Source: Phalacrocorax aristotelis
Taxonomy: Eukaryota; Chordata; Aves; Suliformes; Phalacrocoracidae
Direction of reading: 5' to 3'
Length of the DNA: 64,000 bases
NCBI RefSeq assembly: GCF_949628215.1
Contig: NC_134281.1
Location: 42,056,512-42,120,511, forward strand
Part shown: piece after piece, positions 25,961-40,900 of the stretch
How the letters are laid out: each line of letters begins with the position of its first letter
How positions within the stretch are numbered: the first letter of the stretch is position 1
Program-made: the position numbers and the translations under genes
The notes under the pieces: model-generated
Databases searched by the model: none
Seen by the model: the letters and a program-made list of their open reading frames with translations, nothing else
Told to the model about the DNA's origin: nothing

Positions 25961-28900
25961 CTACAAGGTAAAATATGTACCAGATAGAACATTAATTGGA
26001 AATTAAGAAATATATTAAGTAGTGATATTTATCTGATGATGACTGCAAAGTAAAAAATGCATTTTAAATTTTTATTATCATCCTATTAAAACAAAAGCAT
26101 TGCATAATCTAAACATCCCCTCCTCCCGTTAAACTTTACTTCCATTTCTTCTTCAGGTAGCTGCTAGTTTTATGTCTAACCCTGCATCTTGTTCCATACA
26201 GATCACCTCTACCTGCTGTTTGTTTCAGTGCAGCTGGTGCTCTTCTAGGAAGATAAAAAACTCTACGAAATAGTTAACGGTCACAACGCTCTCCTCAAGC
26301 ACAGGTATGAATTCTGCGGCAACTAAGCATCACAGGGAGATATTTTTATTGTAGAATCAGCATGTACAATCATCAATTCTTTTATTAAAAGTTTAAACAC
26401 ATACACCTATGTAAATAAGCCAATCAAGAGCACACAGCTAAAAAGAGACTGACGACAGTAACAGGCTGCAGTAACTAGGGTGCCAAAAATCTACATTTAT
26501 AAATAAAAAACTGAGCATGTAGAAAGCAGGTGATGGGGAATGACAAATACTAAGACCAATCAGCAAAATACCTTTAATAGCAGACAAAAATCCACCAAAT
26601 ACTGAAAGACATAAAGACATTTGAGCCTTTCAGGCTGTTTTGGACACATAATTTTCCACTGATTTTTTTTTTTTTTTAATGATTTCTTACCTGCTTTGAA
26701 AAAACAGCACAGTGGTGCAGTGACATGCAGAACCACATTAGCCTAGAGGTATACACTGTGTGGAACTAAAATCACTAAACATAATTTCATGAGAACAATT
26801 AATCTAAAACAGTAAAACCAGTAAGAACTATTTAAAAAAAGGCAGTAAGGGGACGAAGGGGGTGTTTCTAAAAAAAAGGTCATATAGAGTAAAATCCTTG
26901 ATTTTTACTGTGGTCTGAAATGTTCCACTTTACTCTTGTCTATTTTCATTTCATTTGGCTATTGTAATATGGAACCTGGGTTAAAAAGCAAGGAGATACA
27001 GGAGAGACACACACAGAGTAATCAGCAAAAGCAAAAGGAAGAGTAAAAAATGAGCATTAGAAAGAAAAAATGTTTGTAAGAGGTACAAATGCTTTGTTTC
27101 TTGAGACAACTATATAATTGGATGCAAACCCTTTAATCTCCAAGGGCTGAATACAAGCTGGCTTAGTAGGAACAGGAATTGATAGCCACATGAAGGCTGT
27201 TTGCTGGTCTGTGAAGTGGACGGGTGGACTTAGGCCAGCTCCTAATTGCAAGTTTGTGATGGAAAACTCATCCAAATACTGCATCTCAGGGAATACATAG
27301 TGACCAAACAACCGTTGCACCTTGAAAGATGGTCCCTCCAAATCAGGACAGAAATACACCTGCACCTCCACTGCCATTGTCTGTGTTCAACTTCCCGTAA
27401 AACCTCCTTCTCTACAGGCACATGTAACACCTCTCTCTGTGTACTAAGGGAGATGATGAAATATGAAATACAGAACATAAACTGGAGAGACAGGCTAATG
27501 CCTAAACAAGAGTTGAGTGGAATTTGGTTAAGAGTACTGCAATTACTATCAAGCTACATCTCACTCAGTGATCACAGACAATTTGAAACTCTAAAGAGCT
27601 CTTTAGATACCACTGTGATGATTTCTGCAAAGAAATTTATTTTCAATATACACAAAAATCAATATTTTTTAGTATTTCAGTGCTAAACTGAGACTGTCAC
27701 TGTTGTCACTGCAACAATTAATTCTTTGTGCTGAACTGCATCCAAGTTCAACACTCAATCAGTCCAGTTCTTCAGAGAACTTTTCATTTCTGCTAAGAAC
27801 CTGGGCTATAAACAGGCAAATGCAGTTGTAGCCCAAGTGGATTATTTATTTGCTATCCTGGGTTTCGACATGGAAACAATTCACTGTGTTACCTGAAAGA
27901 CAAGCTGGGTACCAGTTAAGTAACAAAGTAGCAGCAGAGGCTGCGGCCAGTAAAAGGCAGAACCCTCGCAGGTCCTGTGCAGAGGCCAGAGCTTCTTGCT
28001 GACCTCCTGGATCTGCCACATGGTATTGAGAAGCCAGTCAGAAAATGCTGTGCCTGCTTGGTACTTGTGCTGGAAGTAAGGCTACAACCAGTCGGTAAAT
28101 CCATCCTTCTCAAGTCTGGATGTTTCCAGGTCTCCTTAACCAATCAGCTATTTAATTCCAGGTATTATTAAACTATTTAACAATAGCTGCCTAACTAGCA
28201 AGTACAGAAAAAAAGGGTAACTTGAATGTGATTTGGATGGAGTTTCTCCAGTCACTTCATTTGGGCCTTTGATTTCAATGCCTTAACTTCTCCATCACTG
28301 AACATGTGGCTGAAGGTTTATCCTCAAGTAATAAAAGCTAAATCTTTTCTCCCACTTCTTACTGCCCACAAAAGCAGCAAGAACCTTAATTTTTTTAGTC
28401 TAGCCTACATACAGCACACCGCAATTATATGTGCTTTATAGTTCAGGAGTTATCATCCTCAAATTGCAAAGGGAAAAAATAACAGAAGAGCAGGAAAAAG
28501 CAAAGAATGTGAAGGAAGTATTGAAAGACCATAGAATGTTTCTCGAGTTGTATTTGCAGCCAAACTTTCCTCTAATTTCAAAATTACTGTACCTTAAATA
28601 CATTTATATAAAATAATGTCACTAACATTAAAGAAATTCTAGCTAAAATACCAGGATAATAGCTCCAAGACTTAGGTTGGCCATGAGTATTTTCACAACA
28701 CATGTTCAGAAAAAGAAATGTACTTAATACCAAACTTGAAAGACAAGAAAGAAGGGAAAAATAGAAAGAGAACTTCCAATGCATCTGATTTTGTAATTAG
28801 ATTTTCTTTTTACCTGTTATTACATTGTTCCTTATACAGGACAGAACAGGAAAACATGGAAGATTAGAAACCTTACTATTTAAACTTTCCATATATCTAT

Positions 28901-31900
28901 TGCTTACGAACTTCTACTTCTTTAAATCTACTTCCTACCTCTCTGTGCAAGATTCAAAGAAACACCTTCAGCATCAATCAGTATCCACTAAAGATTATAC
29001 ACAGTATTAAGTTTAAAAATACTTTTTTGGCTATAATACTAAAACCACTTAACAGGACATTCAAAATGCTGAACAAACATTAATTCTTTGCACTGTTGTG
29101 ATAACTACTGTGGTTAGAATATTAACGTGACCACCTTCTGCTGCCACTGCATCCCTTCATAGACTATTTTTTTAAAATCACAAAATAGTTATTTGCCACC
29201 ACAGCTAATACGACATATTGATAATGCTGTATTTCACACACACACTTACTGTAATAATCAAGAAAGAAAAAAAAAAATACATTGACATTTGGACCAAAAT
29301 GAACTCATACCAGTGTTTTTAAAGTGGAAGGGCATGATCAGACAGATTTGCTGGGTGATACCTGCTCCATAGACTTCAGAACATTATTACCAAATCATAA
29401 ACACAGCGCTTTACATTTAAATGTCATCAGAAAGAGCGCTTATGCTAACAAGAAACAATACACAATTTTGGCTTGATGAAATACCTCCGAGGGGCCGGCG
29501 GCCTCTCCCAGTTCCCTCCCTCGGGCAGGGGCGACCCCTGCGCTCGCCGGGCGGGCTGCAGGGATATTCCCATTTCAAGAGCGCCACCTCGTGGGCCCGC
29601 CGGCGCCACTCCGCCGCCTGCTCCATCCCAGGCCGCCTCACAACGCGGCCCAGCGTCTGCCCGGGTTTTACGTATTGGTAAAATCGGATGAAATGAAAAC
29701 CAACCTAGATTTCTCATGATTATAAAAGCAGCAATAAATATCAAGAAAAGAACGATGCCCATTCAGAAGAGCGACGCTGATTCTCTCCCCTTATCCATAC
29801 ACAGTACACACCGCTCTGGCTGAGGAATCGATTCGGTAACTTCAACACCTACCTTCGTGATTTCTTCAGAAGCCTTCTCAAAGTCCTGAACAGTTCTACA
29901 ATAAAATCCTATTGTGCAGCTCGGATCCATTTTTTTGAATGACATCTTTTTGGGAGAAGGACAGTGGAATGACTGCAAGTTCCAAGATTAAAAAACATGA
30001 AGTGCCTAGTTAAGGTTGAGAATGGTATAGACCAATGCATTTACTTTTTTTCCCCACCAACAGCTTTAACATACAATCCCCTGGATCACTTGAATTAAAA
30101 CCCAGCACACACTTTTGAAGTAATTTTTTTCACACACACCCCATCCCCACCCCCAATATTCGAGTAAATCCACTCTTCCCCACATGTATAAAACCTTCTG
30201 CTGTTTACACTGTATTCACCAGACTTGCACACAACACCATGGTAGTTTGAAATCTGTCAAAGGTCTGCCGCTCCGAGCAGTACTTTATGAATATTCCCAA
30301 GGCAGAGGAGGTGAATGCTCTTCTGCAAATTGAATTTGTAACAGCTTTTGCGCTATCTTACAATCACTGCTTTACTACCACTGCCCATTGCCCCTTTCCC
30401 TCCCCCAACCTCTATAAAAGAGACATAATGGAATAAACCAACCTCATGCATTTTCCTTTAGTAAATTAAATTGGTTAAAAAACCCACAAAAGCAAAACCT
30501 TATTACAGTAATCCACAATTCAGGAAAAAACCAAACAACATGCCCTGCTTTATAAATGTTTTTTTTTCCCTAATGTGAAATCTCTTTTCATGACAGATGA
30601 TGCTCTGACAGTGCTGTGAACTGATACTACCAGCAGCCACGCTATAAGAAAAAAAACCAAACAAATATACAAAGCCCTTACCCACACTCCTCATTCACAG
30701 TTTATGGACAAAAGAGAAGTATATGCTATCTACCCTGATTATGTGTGTGTTTATTACAGGAACTGTAGTTTTGGTGAAGCTTGTTGTCTAATAACTGAAA
30801 TTATTTGGTCACCCCTGACCGTCTCTCAAAGGCAGTCCTCTCTAGTCTCCTAACATGCAGGACTACCCCACCATTCTATGTCTATTAAACCACTACCAAT
30901 CCTGCTACAGCTGCTCAGTAACAAACGCTAACACACCATGTCTGCACCACACTGCAATGGAGATACCACTGTCCTAAAATGCAGATTTTGTTTTTTATTA
31001 ACTTCCCCCAGTGATCAATATTCTCCAGTGAACAGTCTGTGCTATTTCCTTTCACATTTACATGTAAGCTGTGCACAGCTCACAGCTCTTTTGGCACAGC
31101 GCTTATCAGCACAGGACCAGGACAGCTACTAACACAACAGCAACACCAGGACAGAGTAATGCAGATTTCTTACCAACACCACTGTGTTTCCTCTGTAAAG
31201 GAAAGCTGAAAACTGCTACAATCTAATTTGACTATAGCACCAGCAACCCCTGGCATCTAACATCAAGCAGCTTGCATACTAGAAAGCATTTCATCCTTTT
31301 CTTTTTTTTTTTTTTTTTTTTCTTTTTGCCAGTCAGAAAAGTCAATCTACAGAAGATGATAGCGCTGATTACCTAATCTGAGTGTATCTGTCAGTGTAAT
31401 AGTTTTACTTACTGGAGTATTTTGTTCTTTACTTGAAATTACAAACCTGAGAGGTATTTCTATTAATCCTCTGCTTAAAAATATCGCAAAGATGAGAAGT
31501 GCTCTTTCTACAAGATTGACTTTAGTCACTGTTTTTTCTCCTAATTCTGTTCAAATTTTACATGCAGAAATTGTATTTTGAATATTCGTTCCTAAGTCAA
31601 CAAATACATAAATTGAACCCTGCCTTACGTATCACATTTCAGCATCAACACTGCAACTACAGTTGTGCTGTACTGTTCAGGGCAGTAGCGTTAATGCTAC
31701 ACAAATCACTGTACAACAAAGAGAAGCGGGTATGCTTTTTTTTTTTTTTTTTTTTACTCCTCCAAACAAATGGATTCTGGAAGCCAATACAGAGTGGATT
31801 GATTTCCAACTTATTCTGGACAATTTGTCAATTTTGAAAATACTCCCTACAGATAAATCTAACAAGCAACTATCCACACTAAGAAAGCAATTTCTGTTTA

Positions 31901-34900
31901 CTTTTGACATTTCTGGACAAAGATATAATACTATTAAATGCACTAAGCATTAAATTGCAATATATTTTCCGTCTGCAGAAAAGCATTAGGATGCGATCGA
32001 GCCAAGCTGGCAGCTCGCGTACCTTCAAAATACATTTTTAAACCTTATTATTATTTGGAACTTCACATTAATGCCAGTCTGCAGCACAATCTGGAGGATA
32101 AGGCATGGGAACAGAAACCAAAAAGATGAGTATTTTTTGTAGCTTGGCCACTCAGCTACAGTGTCACCTTAAGGAATTCACTTCAGCTCTGCTTCTGTGT
32201 GCTCTTCCCATCTTTTGTCCAGCTTACCCAATTATCCTGTAAAATCTTCAGAGAAGGCTCTGTATTTTACTACAGTTCTTAGCATGAAGTGGCAAGGATC
32301 TTGGTTAAACTCTCTGGCTGCTGCCACAATACAAATAGGTAGGGCTGGGACTCACCAACTCTTCTTCCAAATATCTCAATGGGATAAATCTAAAGGCATC
32401 TCTAAAAACAATGAAGGTTTCTGTCTAGGGGATTTTCTGGTACGTTTTGCTGCTATGTTCCTTTTTTAAATTCAGAACCTTTTCATTTTCTAGGGAATCT
32501 TATACTTCTATCTTACATGTCACGCTAATTAAAGCATCTTGTTAAACATAAATATTCAAAAATATGTAGTGTTTGCTTTAAGTCGGCCCTAGGATTTGAC
32601 ATAAGCCCTGAGTAAGTCCTTTGATATATGTAAGTACTTTTCCTAAATCCTATTTGATGGTATTTTGATTAAGGTATTGTGATCAACTTCAACATACGTT
32701 AACAGATCTTTCTTTTCATAACAACAGACAGGACAATTGCAGTTCATTCCACTGTTCTCAGTTTAAGTTAACTCTTAGCTGCCATACAAAACAGAACCCA
32801 TGATGATACATAACTTCATTACATACCATTTGACTTAAGTTGACTGTTTACACTTAAAATGTAAGGTCACCTACTCAGTTCCTCAGGTGTGAGTTTAAGA
32901 TTTGCATATGGCTTGCTTCCATTGTTTACAGAACTTCACTGCAAACCTTTAAGAATTCTACATTAGGTAGCTAGTATTTTAAAGGTGATGAAGATAAATA
33001 CATATTCCTCTTCCTTATTTAAATGGAGTATGTTTTTTCTGAAGCTGTGTTTCCATGTTTAGGAGTGCTTAATTTCACAGAACACGGTGGCAGGAGGAAG
33101 CACTACTACTAAACAACTCTGTTCTAGAGCAGTTGATGCTGTCCTAAGCACTTGATGCAGCCAGAGAGTGTTCCTACACTGAATGAAGAGTTGCTCTGAG
33201 GAGGCTGGAAGTTCATGTTGAAGTTGGACACAAGGGCAAGAAGGAGAGTTTGTATGGATGGCACCGAGTACGTCTACTGTGAGTACTGTGGCTATTGAAC
33301 ACTTACTTCTGCAACTGACAATGTTTCCCCATGGTACTTGTAAATTAAGTTCTTTAATAACCTCCTTTAGCTCTATCTATTTTCAATGCGTGTTATTTGG
33401 CAAGAGGTTAAAGAAAAGGGAACACACTATTGTAAAAAAAACCAAAACCCAAACAACAACAACAACAAAAAAAAACCAAGCATGATTTTTAAGACCTAGG
33501 CATAGCCTGAAAAGATGCATTCACTACACCTAGATGCACCCAGAAAGTCGTGGCCTAGAAAGGGGTCGGGGAGAAAAGAAAGAACAAATGCAGCACCTAC
33601 ACTTTCAGACATGTCAGTTTCTTGGAAACTACTATCATAAAAACAGCTTGATTAAACATAATAACAAGACTCATTGAAAGAAACAGTTCAGACGAGTAAA
33701 ATTCATCTAGTCAACCACAAACCTCACTGATAAGCCTCAAAAACTTCCACTTGTATGAAGCTAAACAAGTCACCTGCAAAGTTGTTAGGAGCAGAAGTTA
33801 CATTTGAAATTATAACCACCTACTCCAGTAGAGAAATATTGCTGATTCCTGGATAAAGAAGCAGCGGGTAATTCTGCAGGAACTCTGGTTCCAACCTGAA
33901 AACAGGCTCCTACTATAGAACACTACAGTAACTCTCTCCATGGTGTTGATTGCAACTTGAATTTAAAATAACATAACCCAAAACTGACCAAAAAGACAAA
34001 CCAGCAAAACCAAATCCAAGTACTACACTAAGTACTACAAATATTGTCTATTTTCTTTGATGGAAAATTACTTAAGTGAAGTTATCATCTGTTTTTGAGC
34101 TTTTCTGATCATTAAAAAGAAACAGACAAAGATTAATGAAGTAAAAATCAAAACCCCATATTGAGTTTTTAACCTCTGGTCATTTTTGTTGATTATAGGC
34201 CTATAAAGAAGGGCAGAACTTTGATAAATAACATGTAACTGTAAACCCATAAAGATGCAGCTAGCTAGAACATCTCTAAATAATTAGTGTTTGATTCATA
34301 TGGGAAGAAAACAGTGCCAGGTCTATATCCATACTACCTCAAGAGGGAAATCCTTTATGCTGACATCTACAAAAGATTGGCAGTAATGAGGATCCATGTA
34401 AATCAAACTGTCATCTACAAGGACAAAACAGAAGACAAGTAATTCAAAAAACACCTTATTATTACACTGCTTACAATCCAATTTCTATGCAGAACAGCTG
34501 AAAAAAAAGCCAGCAAGTAACTGCTTGCCAGGCTGATATTCATTGACTGAAGCATAGGTTTTTGCAGGACAGATTAACTTTCGCATAATCAAATATGCTT
34601 GTATAAGCAGAATTTTTATAAAGTGATGAGACTGTCATTTAATTTTTGGTGATAAAATTACTTTTACAAACACACAATTATATTCTGGAGTTTGCATATG
34701 AAAAATGTATTGTTCTACTTCATCCTGACAGGAAGAATATATTGCTTGTCATTTAAGCATCAACTAACACCACTTGAACTAGTAAAAAAGTAAATACGTA
34801 AATAAGAACTGCCAGACAGTAACAGCAAATGCTCCTGAAGTTTGGTGAAACAGATAAATTATGCCTTGTTTATGCAACAAAGGAAATTAAATGTACATTT

Positions 34901-37900
34901 TACAGAATCCAATTACTACATGGGGTAAATGACAAATGACTGGACTTGGGTAGATATGATGAATTAATAAGGTACTCATTTTGCTATTTTAATCATGCTA
35001 TTTCCCACTGGTTCAATATTAACTTCCTAACTCTTAAAGAAAAATATTGAAGAGACGTACCATATTAAAACACTAACCTTGAAATCCAGCAAAGTAATAC
35101 GACTGCTTGGGTTTGCCACCAATAATACCAACACAATACTCAAGGCTTAAAATGCCCTATAAGCAAAACATTAAATAATTAGGACAGTGTTAAAAAGAGT
35201 AAATATTAAACTGAATTAAAATCTGCTCTTTCTTTACTGTTTTCAGGAAAATAATTGTTTTCTTCTTTCTTTTTTAAGAGTGACTTAATGATTTTCTGGG
35301 GCTTGACTCAATTTTTAGAAGCTTACAGCTGACCAAAGTGAAAACATACCATCGGATATTCTAGAGAAAGTCCTCCCTTTTCATGAGATCCCCATACACT
35401 GAGAGAATTGGCAGTGTCATTTTGAGTGAGGAGACAAAATGTATGTCATACAAGTTGAGCACAGGTTGCTTAGTCAAAAGGTATCAAAGGATTCAGATTT
35501 ACAGAGTTCATATACATTTATGTTCTGTGGCCCTGGGGGCTCTCTTCTTTTTGCATTCAAATGTAGAAGTCTGGATAGAGTATGAACTTTCACATCATAC
35601 AGTTACATAGTAATTAAAAGATACAGCTCTAAAATTAGCAGCCAAAAACATGGGAGGAGGGACAGACACACAACAGACAACCCCCATAAATCTTACTGGA
35701 TGCTGTTTGTGGGGCTAGAAGAATCAGAACCATCAGTATAGTATGTAGGAACTTTGAGAAAGAGTCATTATGCATACACCTAATGAGATTTAAAGAGGGA
35801 CATGGGGTGAAACACAGGAATCACTTCAGTCTGGAGGTGTAAAGAAAGGACTACACCCATGGCAAAGCTAGGAGCCACCAAGGACAGAAAGAGTTGAGGT
35901 ATCAGCTGCGGGCTACAGTCACACCAGTGCTGCCAGTGTATTTCTGTTCATTCAGGTTGAAAGAAGTTGGGTTCTGTAATATACATGTCTGTGCTGGCAC
36001 ACAAATCTAGCAGGCTTATCATTACATAATAAAATGTCGATTTTATGGATATACCTTCTAGTGCTGGGGAGGAAGGATTTACCTGTATACATGCAGTTTT
36101 GCCAAGGTAAGAATATTTCAGTAGTATAACTGACTGAAATGTCTCTATCATGCACAAGGTCTGGATGTTGCCATGAGCAATGGACACCAAAGAAATTCCC
36201 CTTGATCATCTCTCTATTAAAAGAAGTACCTAGCAAAGGAATGGAAGAAGGCATGGAGGACTTTCCTCACTCTCTCTTCAACAGATTTCTACTCTTCTCG
36301 TTTTCATGAGGTTCTGTTTCTTACCAGGCCTCATCAGGATTTTTGTGAATATTCAGTCTTGGCTTAGCATGGCTCTCCATTAGTTATACCACCAACTCCA
36401 GTGGGAGCTGAATTTTGCCAGCATTGAGCACTTTGGAAAGCTGAGCCCAAATGTTCTAATGCAACTGAAGCCCAAAACCATTAAATACTCTGAAAACTGA
36501 ACAGCCTTTAAATGTCCATAAATCACAGTGGGTTTCTTGAGGCACTAGGCAAGTGTTGGGTCCAAAAACTTGGACACTGGCCCAAACTGGGACAACAATC
36601 CAAAAGACAATTGGCTGACCTGAAGTGAAATCCCCATTAGCTGGCAGTCATATTCTCTCCTCTAACAGATCAACCAGTAAAAGTATAACCATTACATTAT
36701 AATTGTATAAGTGGACAAAATTTCTCTCAGCAAAAGGACTGATATTTTGTGTACTATTAAGACCAAAACTTCTCAAGATAAAATTTTCTCTGCTTAGACA
36801 ATGATAAAATAACGTATAACAAAAACTGTTGTACTCCTCACCTGAGATGCTACAAAGACAACTTCAGCATCATTTATATGGGCTAAGAGAAAGTGCTGCT
36901 TACTTAAAATACGAATGAGAAGGCTTTTTTAGAATATGCTCCTTGGTGGCTGAGCATTACAGAACATTTTGGCAGATCAGAGGCAAAGGTCTGAAACAGC
37001 TAAGGAGGACACATCCTCTGCCAGTGAAACAGAAAGGGAGAAAAGCTACTTAGAGTAATGAATAACTGTTTAATCGATGGGAATTTTCTTGTAAAAGTGA
37101 ATTATAAAATATTTATCAATTTTCATCCATAAATATAAAATCCTTTGTAAAAATTACCTCTTGTACTACATTCTAAAATCTGCATTTTTAACTTAAATCC
37201 AGACCCCAAGAAATTTAGTCACTTCTTGTGAACAGTCAAGATAGACATTGGAGTGACTAATATATGCAATTGAAAGCCCTCTTATCACAATCTCTGTTAT
37301 AACAGACTGCAAAAAGCAGTACCAGGCTTTGTAAATGAGCAGCAGAAATCACCCTGGTAAAGCCGGTTGTACCAGGCAAGCTTAGACAACGTGACTGTGC
37401 TATGAAACCTCGTGCCATGCAAACATATTTTACTATGGCAAAAGAGTGGTTTTGAGAGCTAAATTGAGAAAGCCTGTGCAGGGTAAAACTAGCCAGAGAT
37501 ATCCATCAATAATAAAAGCCAGTATTAAAGAACTGGAGTCACTTTTCTTTCGCTGAGAAAGCCATATGAAAGTTGCAGAACCAACTGTTTGTTAGCTTAC
37601 AAACGAAGGCACTATGTGTTTTCCTGGACATGACTGATTCAAAGGATTTTTTGCAGTTAACATTGAAAGTAAAGTAAGGTTGCCGTACATCATGTCTGCA
37701 ACCACAGTCTTATCTCAGCTCTGTCAGAACTAATCAGAGAAGAACTAAAACCTTCCAAAACCAACTGTCTGAAAACACAAGGAAAAGAATCAGGAAAGAA
37801 AAACAATTTATTAGTTCATCACTTAAATAAAAGGCTTCATCACTCTGTCTCCTCATGCCATTAAAAAACCAAACATTTCCTAAAATTTTACAGAGAAGAC

Positions 37901-40900
37901 ACAGTCACAAAAAACAAAACAAAAAAAACCCCCAGACTCTCAGATTTTGTACATGCTACTACACTGTGGTATTTTAAAAATTAAAACAAGAATTTAAAAG
38001 ACAGATAAACAGCAGCATGGAAAATGATAAAGCAGCAGGGCTAAGAGAACAATCTCTTCCCTATGAAAAGTATTCTTGTGCTCGCAAGGTAGGATTACAG
38101 TACATCTTCAGGTGTTTGCACCATAAGCAGAAGCTCTGCTGAAAAGAAGAGGACAGCATAGACTTTCCTCCACTCTGCTTTCTCATTGAGTTTTACTTCT
38201 TTTAATATTAATTTTTATTTGTAGTAACTACTTGCTACTCCTTGTCACTGGCTTTAAAAACATTCATCCTAATGTCCAGACAATGAAAAAACTCTTGAAG
38301 TAGTGACGAAAGATATAAAAAATTCTAACCCCTCTCTTACGGGGAAGAGAAAGACAAAAGAAAAAGGGAAGAACAGAGAAGCAACAACCCTAAACCATTT
38401 GACATTTAAGAAAAGAAATAAGAAACAGAATAAGGAATATGGTATCTTTATACTTTAAAATGCTGATGGATACTTAATATAGCACAACTCTAATAGCATA
38501 TGTAACTAAATTACCATTCGTAATTTGAGCCACTGCATTAACGTCTTTTCAGGTAGCTACTTTAGAAGTAGGACAGTTATCGCTGCTTTACCAAGGGACA
38601 TCATGTGCTCTGCAATTATGTCTGATCTTGTAATAGGGAAATTTAAAATCTGTAAAGTCAAACTTTACAACCTTCAACTGTAAAATCACCACCACACATT
38701 TAATAGGTAGAAGATTACCATCATGAAGTCGCTTTTCATATCACCTAGTGCTACTATTTGAAAAATGATTGAACTCTAGTTTCATACCTTTACAAACTCT
38801 ATGTAGTCCATGTTTGTTCTCTCTCCACCGAGTCTCACAGGAACTAATATAATTACAGCTTTTGTGACTGCTTTTCCAGAATCCACAAAAGAACACTGTC
38901 TGTCAATAACATCTGAACTGTAGACTGAAAGGAGACACCCAGAAATATTCATATTTAAAATATAACTGCCAGCTTTTACAAAGACACACCTACAACATGT
39001 CATCACTTAGTTTGACAAACTAAAACTACAGTTCTCCAAAATACTACTGTCGTCCTGAAATATAACTCTGAGTGACTGATGAAAAACAGCATTATGCCTC
39101 CTTATTTTCAGCAATATTTTGTAAAACGGTAATGTGATGCTGCTGAAATAAGATATATTGTCAGGAAAATGCAGAAGGGGTAGGTTAGGATAAAACCAAT
39201 AAATATTTATTCACTTGATATAAACTTCTCTAAAAGGAGTAATTTAAAAATTGAAAGCCTACAGCTAACAGAAACATCTACACGTAAAAGGGGAAAAAAG
39301 ACAATAACTGATTTTAATAAAAACTCACGTTTGCTGCCTAAAGTTAATACAACACAGTCACTGAAAATGAGTGAAAAAACTTAATGCAGTATTGCTTACT
39401 CCCTCCAAACTAAGAGAGATGTGAAAAATCATCACCAGAACAAAGCAGCGAAAAATTAATAGAATTTTAAAAGTTTCCACTGTCGTTGTAAGTCAGGTGA
39501 AACTGGTTTTCACCGTATGATTAAACAGTATCTCTTTAAAACCAGTTTGACTGATTATCCAGGGATGTCGGTCTCGTCTGTCCTATCCCAAGATCAGTTA
39601 TGACATAACTAAAATTTCTGGCAGCTAAACATGGCTACTGAAGTAATACATTGTGCTTAGATTTGAAAGACTATAGTCATTAGTGTAAAGTTTCACCGCA
39701 CGTTTAGTTCATCTTGTCATCATTTTCTGCTCCTGAACATCCAGAGCTCTAAGCTCCTCTGCCTGTTATTGATTATTTAAAATGCCCCGTTAGAGCAGCA
39801 GAAAGGTTACCACCAACTCGGGTTCACTATCCTGCTCACACCTCTGAACTCCAAGCGAAAATTACTTCTTAGTATTCTATGAGACTGGTGCAGTGTGGTT
39901 TTTTCCCCACTAGAAAAACAGGTAAAAGAATCCTGTGATGAAAAGACAAATAAAATGTAACTAACAAATCTAACTGAACTGAAGTATTTTTCAGTTGTTT
40001 GGTTGGGGTTTTCGGGTTATTTTTAGTAAGATATGGAAGTCCTTACTAGCTTATTGCTAAAACAACATCGAAGCAAGTATAAGACAGATTATTAACTGAT
40101 TTAAATCCAAAATAAAAAGTTACAACAGGCAGACTGTAAGAAAAAGTTACCTTGCTGGATTTGGAATGCCACTATTTTCCACTACAAGATACCAAACAAG
40201 CAGAGCACGAAGCTTTCAAGTTGTGATGTCGGATTGTCAAAGAGAACAAACAACTGCATATAACCCCTTTGTCTACATTATCTCAATTTTGTGGATCCAT
40301 TTTTGAGTTTTTTTTCCTTTAGAGGTCTATTGTTAAGTGCTTACTGAAAGGCGTAAAAAGCATCTAAAATGTTTGCAAAATCTACATAATCACAACATTT
40401 ACCTGTACAATCCTGAGCAACATAGACTGTTACTCCTTGTAGCTCAGGGTCTCTTGCTTCTTCAACAGCTTTTCTAAGTACAAACACAAAACTATTTAAC
40501 TCATCTCTGATTTTAAAGAAATTAACAGTAAATAGACAAATTATTTGATTTTTTTAGAAACAGGTTGGTTTTAATTTGTTGTTTGGGGTTTTTTTGCAGT
40601 TTCTGTTTGGTTTGGTTTTTTGTTTGTTTGTTTTTTTAATTAAAGACACCTTCCATTTCTGATAAATACAGATTGGGGTGGGGAGTGGTTGTCTGTTTAT
40701 TTTAAACACTGCGTGCCAAGATCCAGGGTATATGGTAACATGTTTTTCCCAAGCAAAGACGACAATGCCTGGCTATTTAGAAGAAACAATGAAACTCACC
40801 AAAAAAAGCCCAAAGAAATGCATCAAGTTACAATCAAATTCATATTCACTGCCTTATTTCTTTCTGTTTGTAACAATTTTCTGCCATGTGTATTGGGAAA

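Larger units (their letters stand above)
25961..29852 (-). other. ATG4C intron between coding exons 9 and 10
   Basis: 3.9-kb intron, donor GTAGGT after ACGAAG, acceptor TTGTAG. It contains a CpG-rich patch (29484-29665) and two unexplained open frames on the minus strand: 27057-27377 (106 codons) and 27881-28081 (66 codons). Neither resembles a family I know. The remainder is plain AT-rich sequence. Confidence 0.9.
29973..34337 (-). other. ATG4C intron between coding exons 8 and 9
   Basis: 4.4-kb intron, the largest inside the coding span. It holds T20 runs at 31302-31321 and 31736-31755 and an A/C-rich tract at 33434-33477. Otherwise AT-rich without supported features. Confidence 0.9.

Noticed and set aside
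31736-31955. Poly(T) run with adjacent frames as a processed pseudogene tail
   Set aside because: The adjacent minus-strand sequence lacks AATAAA and resembles no gene; no target-site duplication seen.
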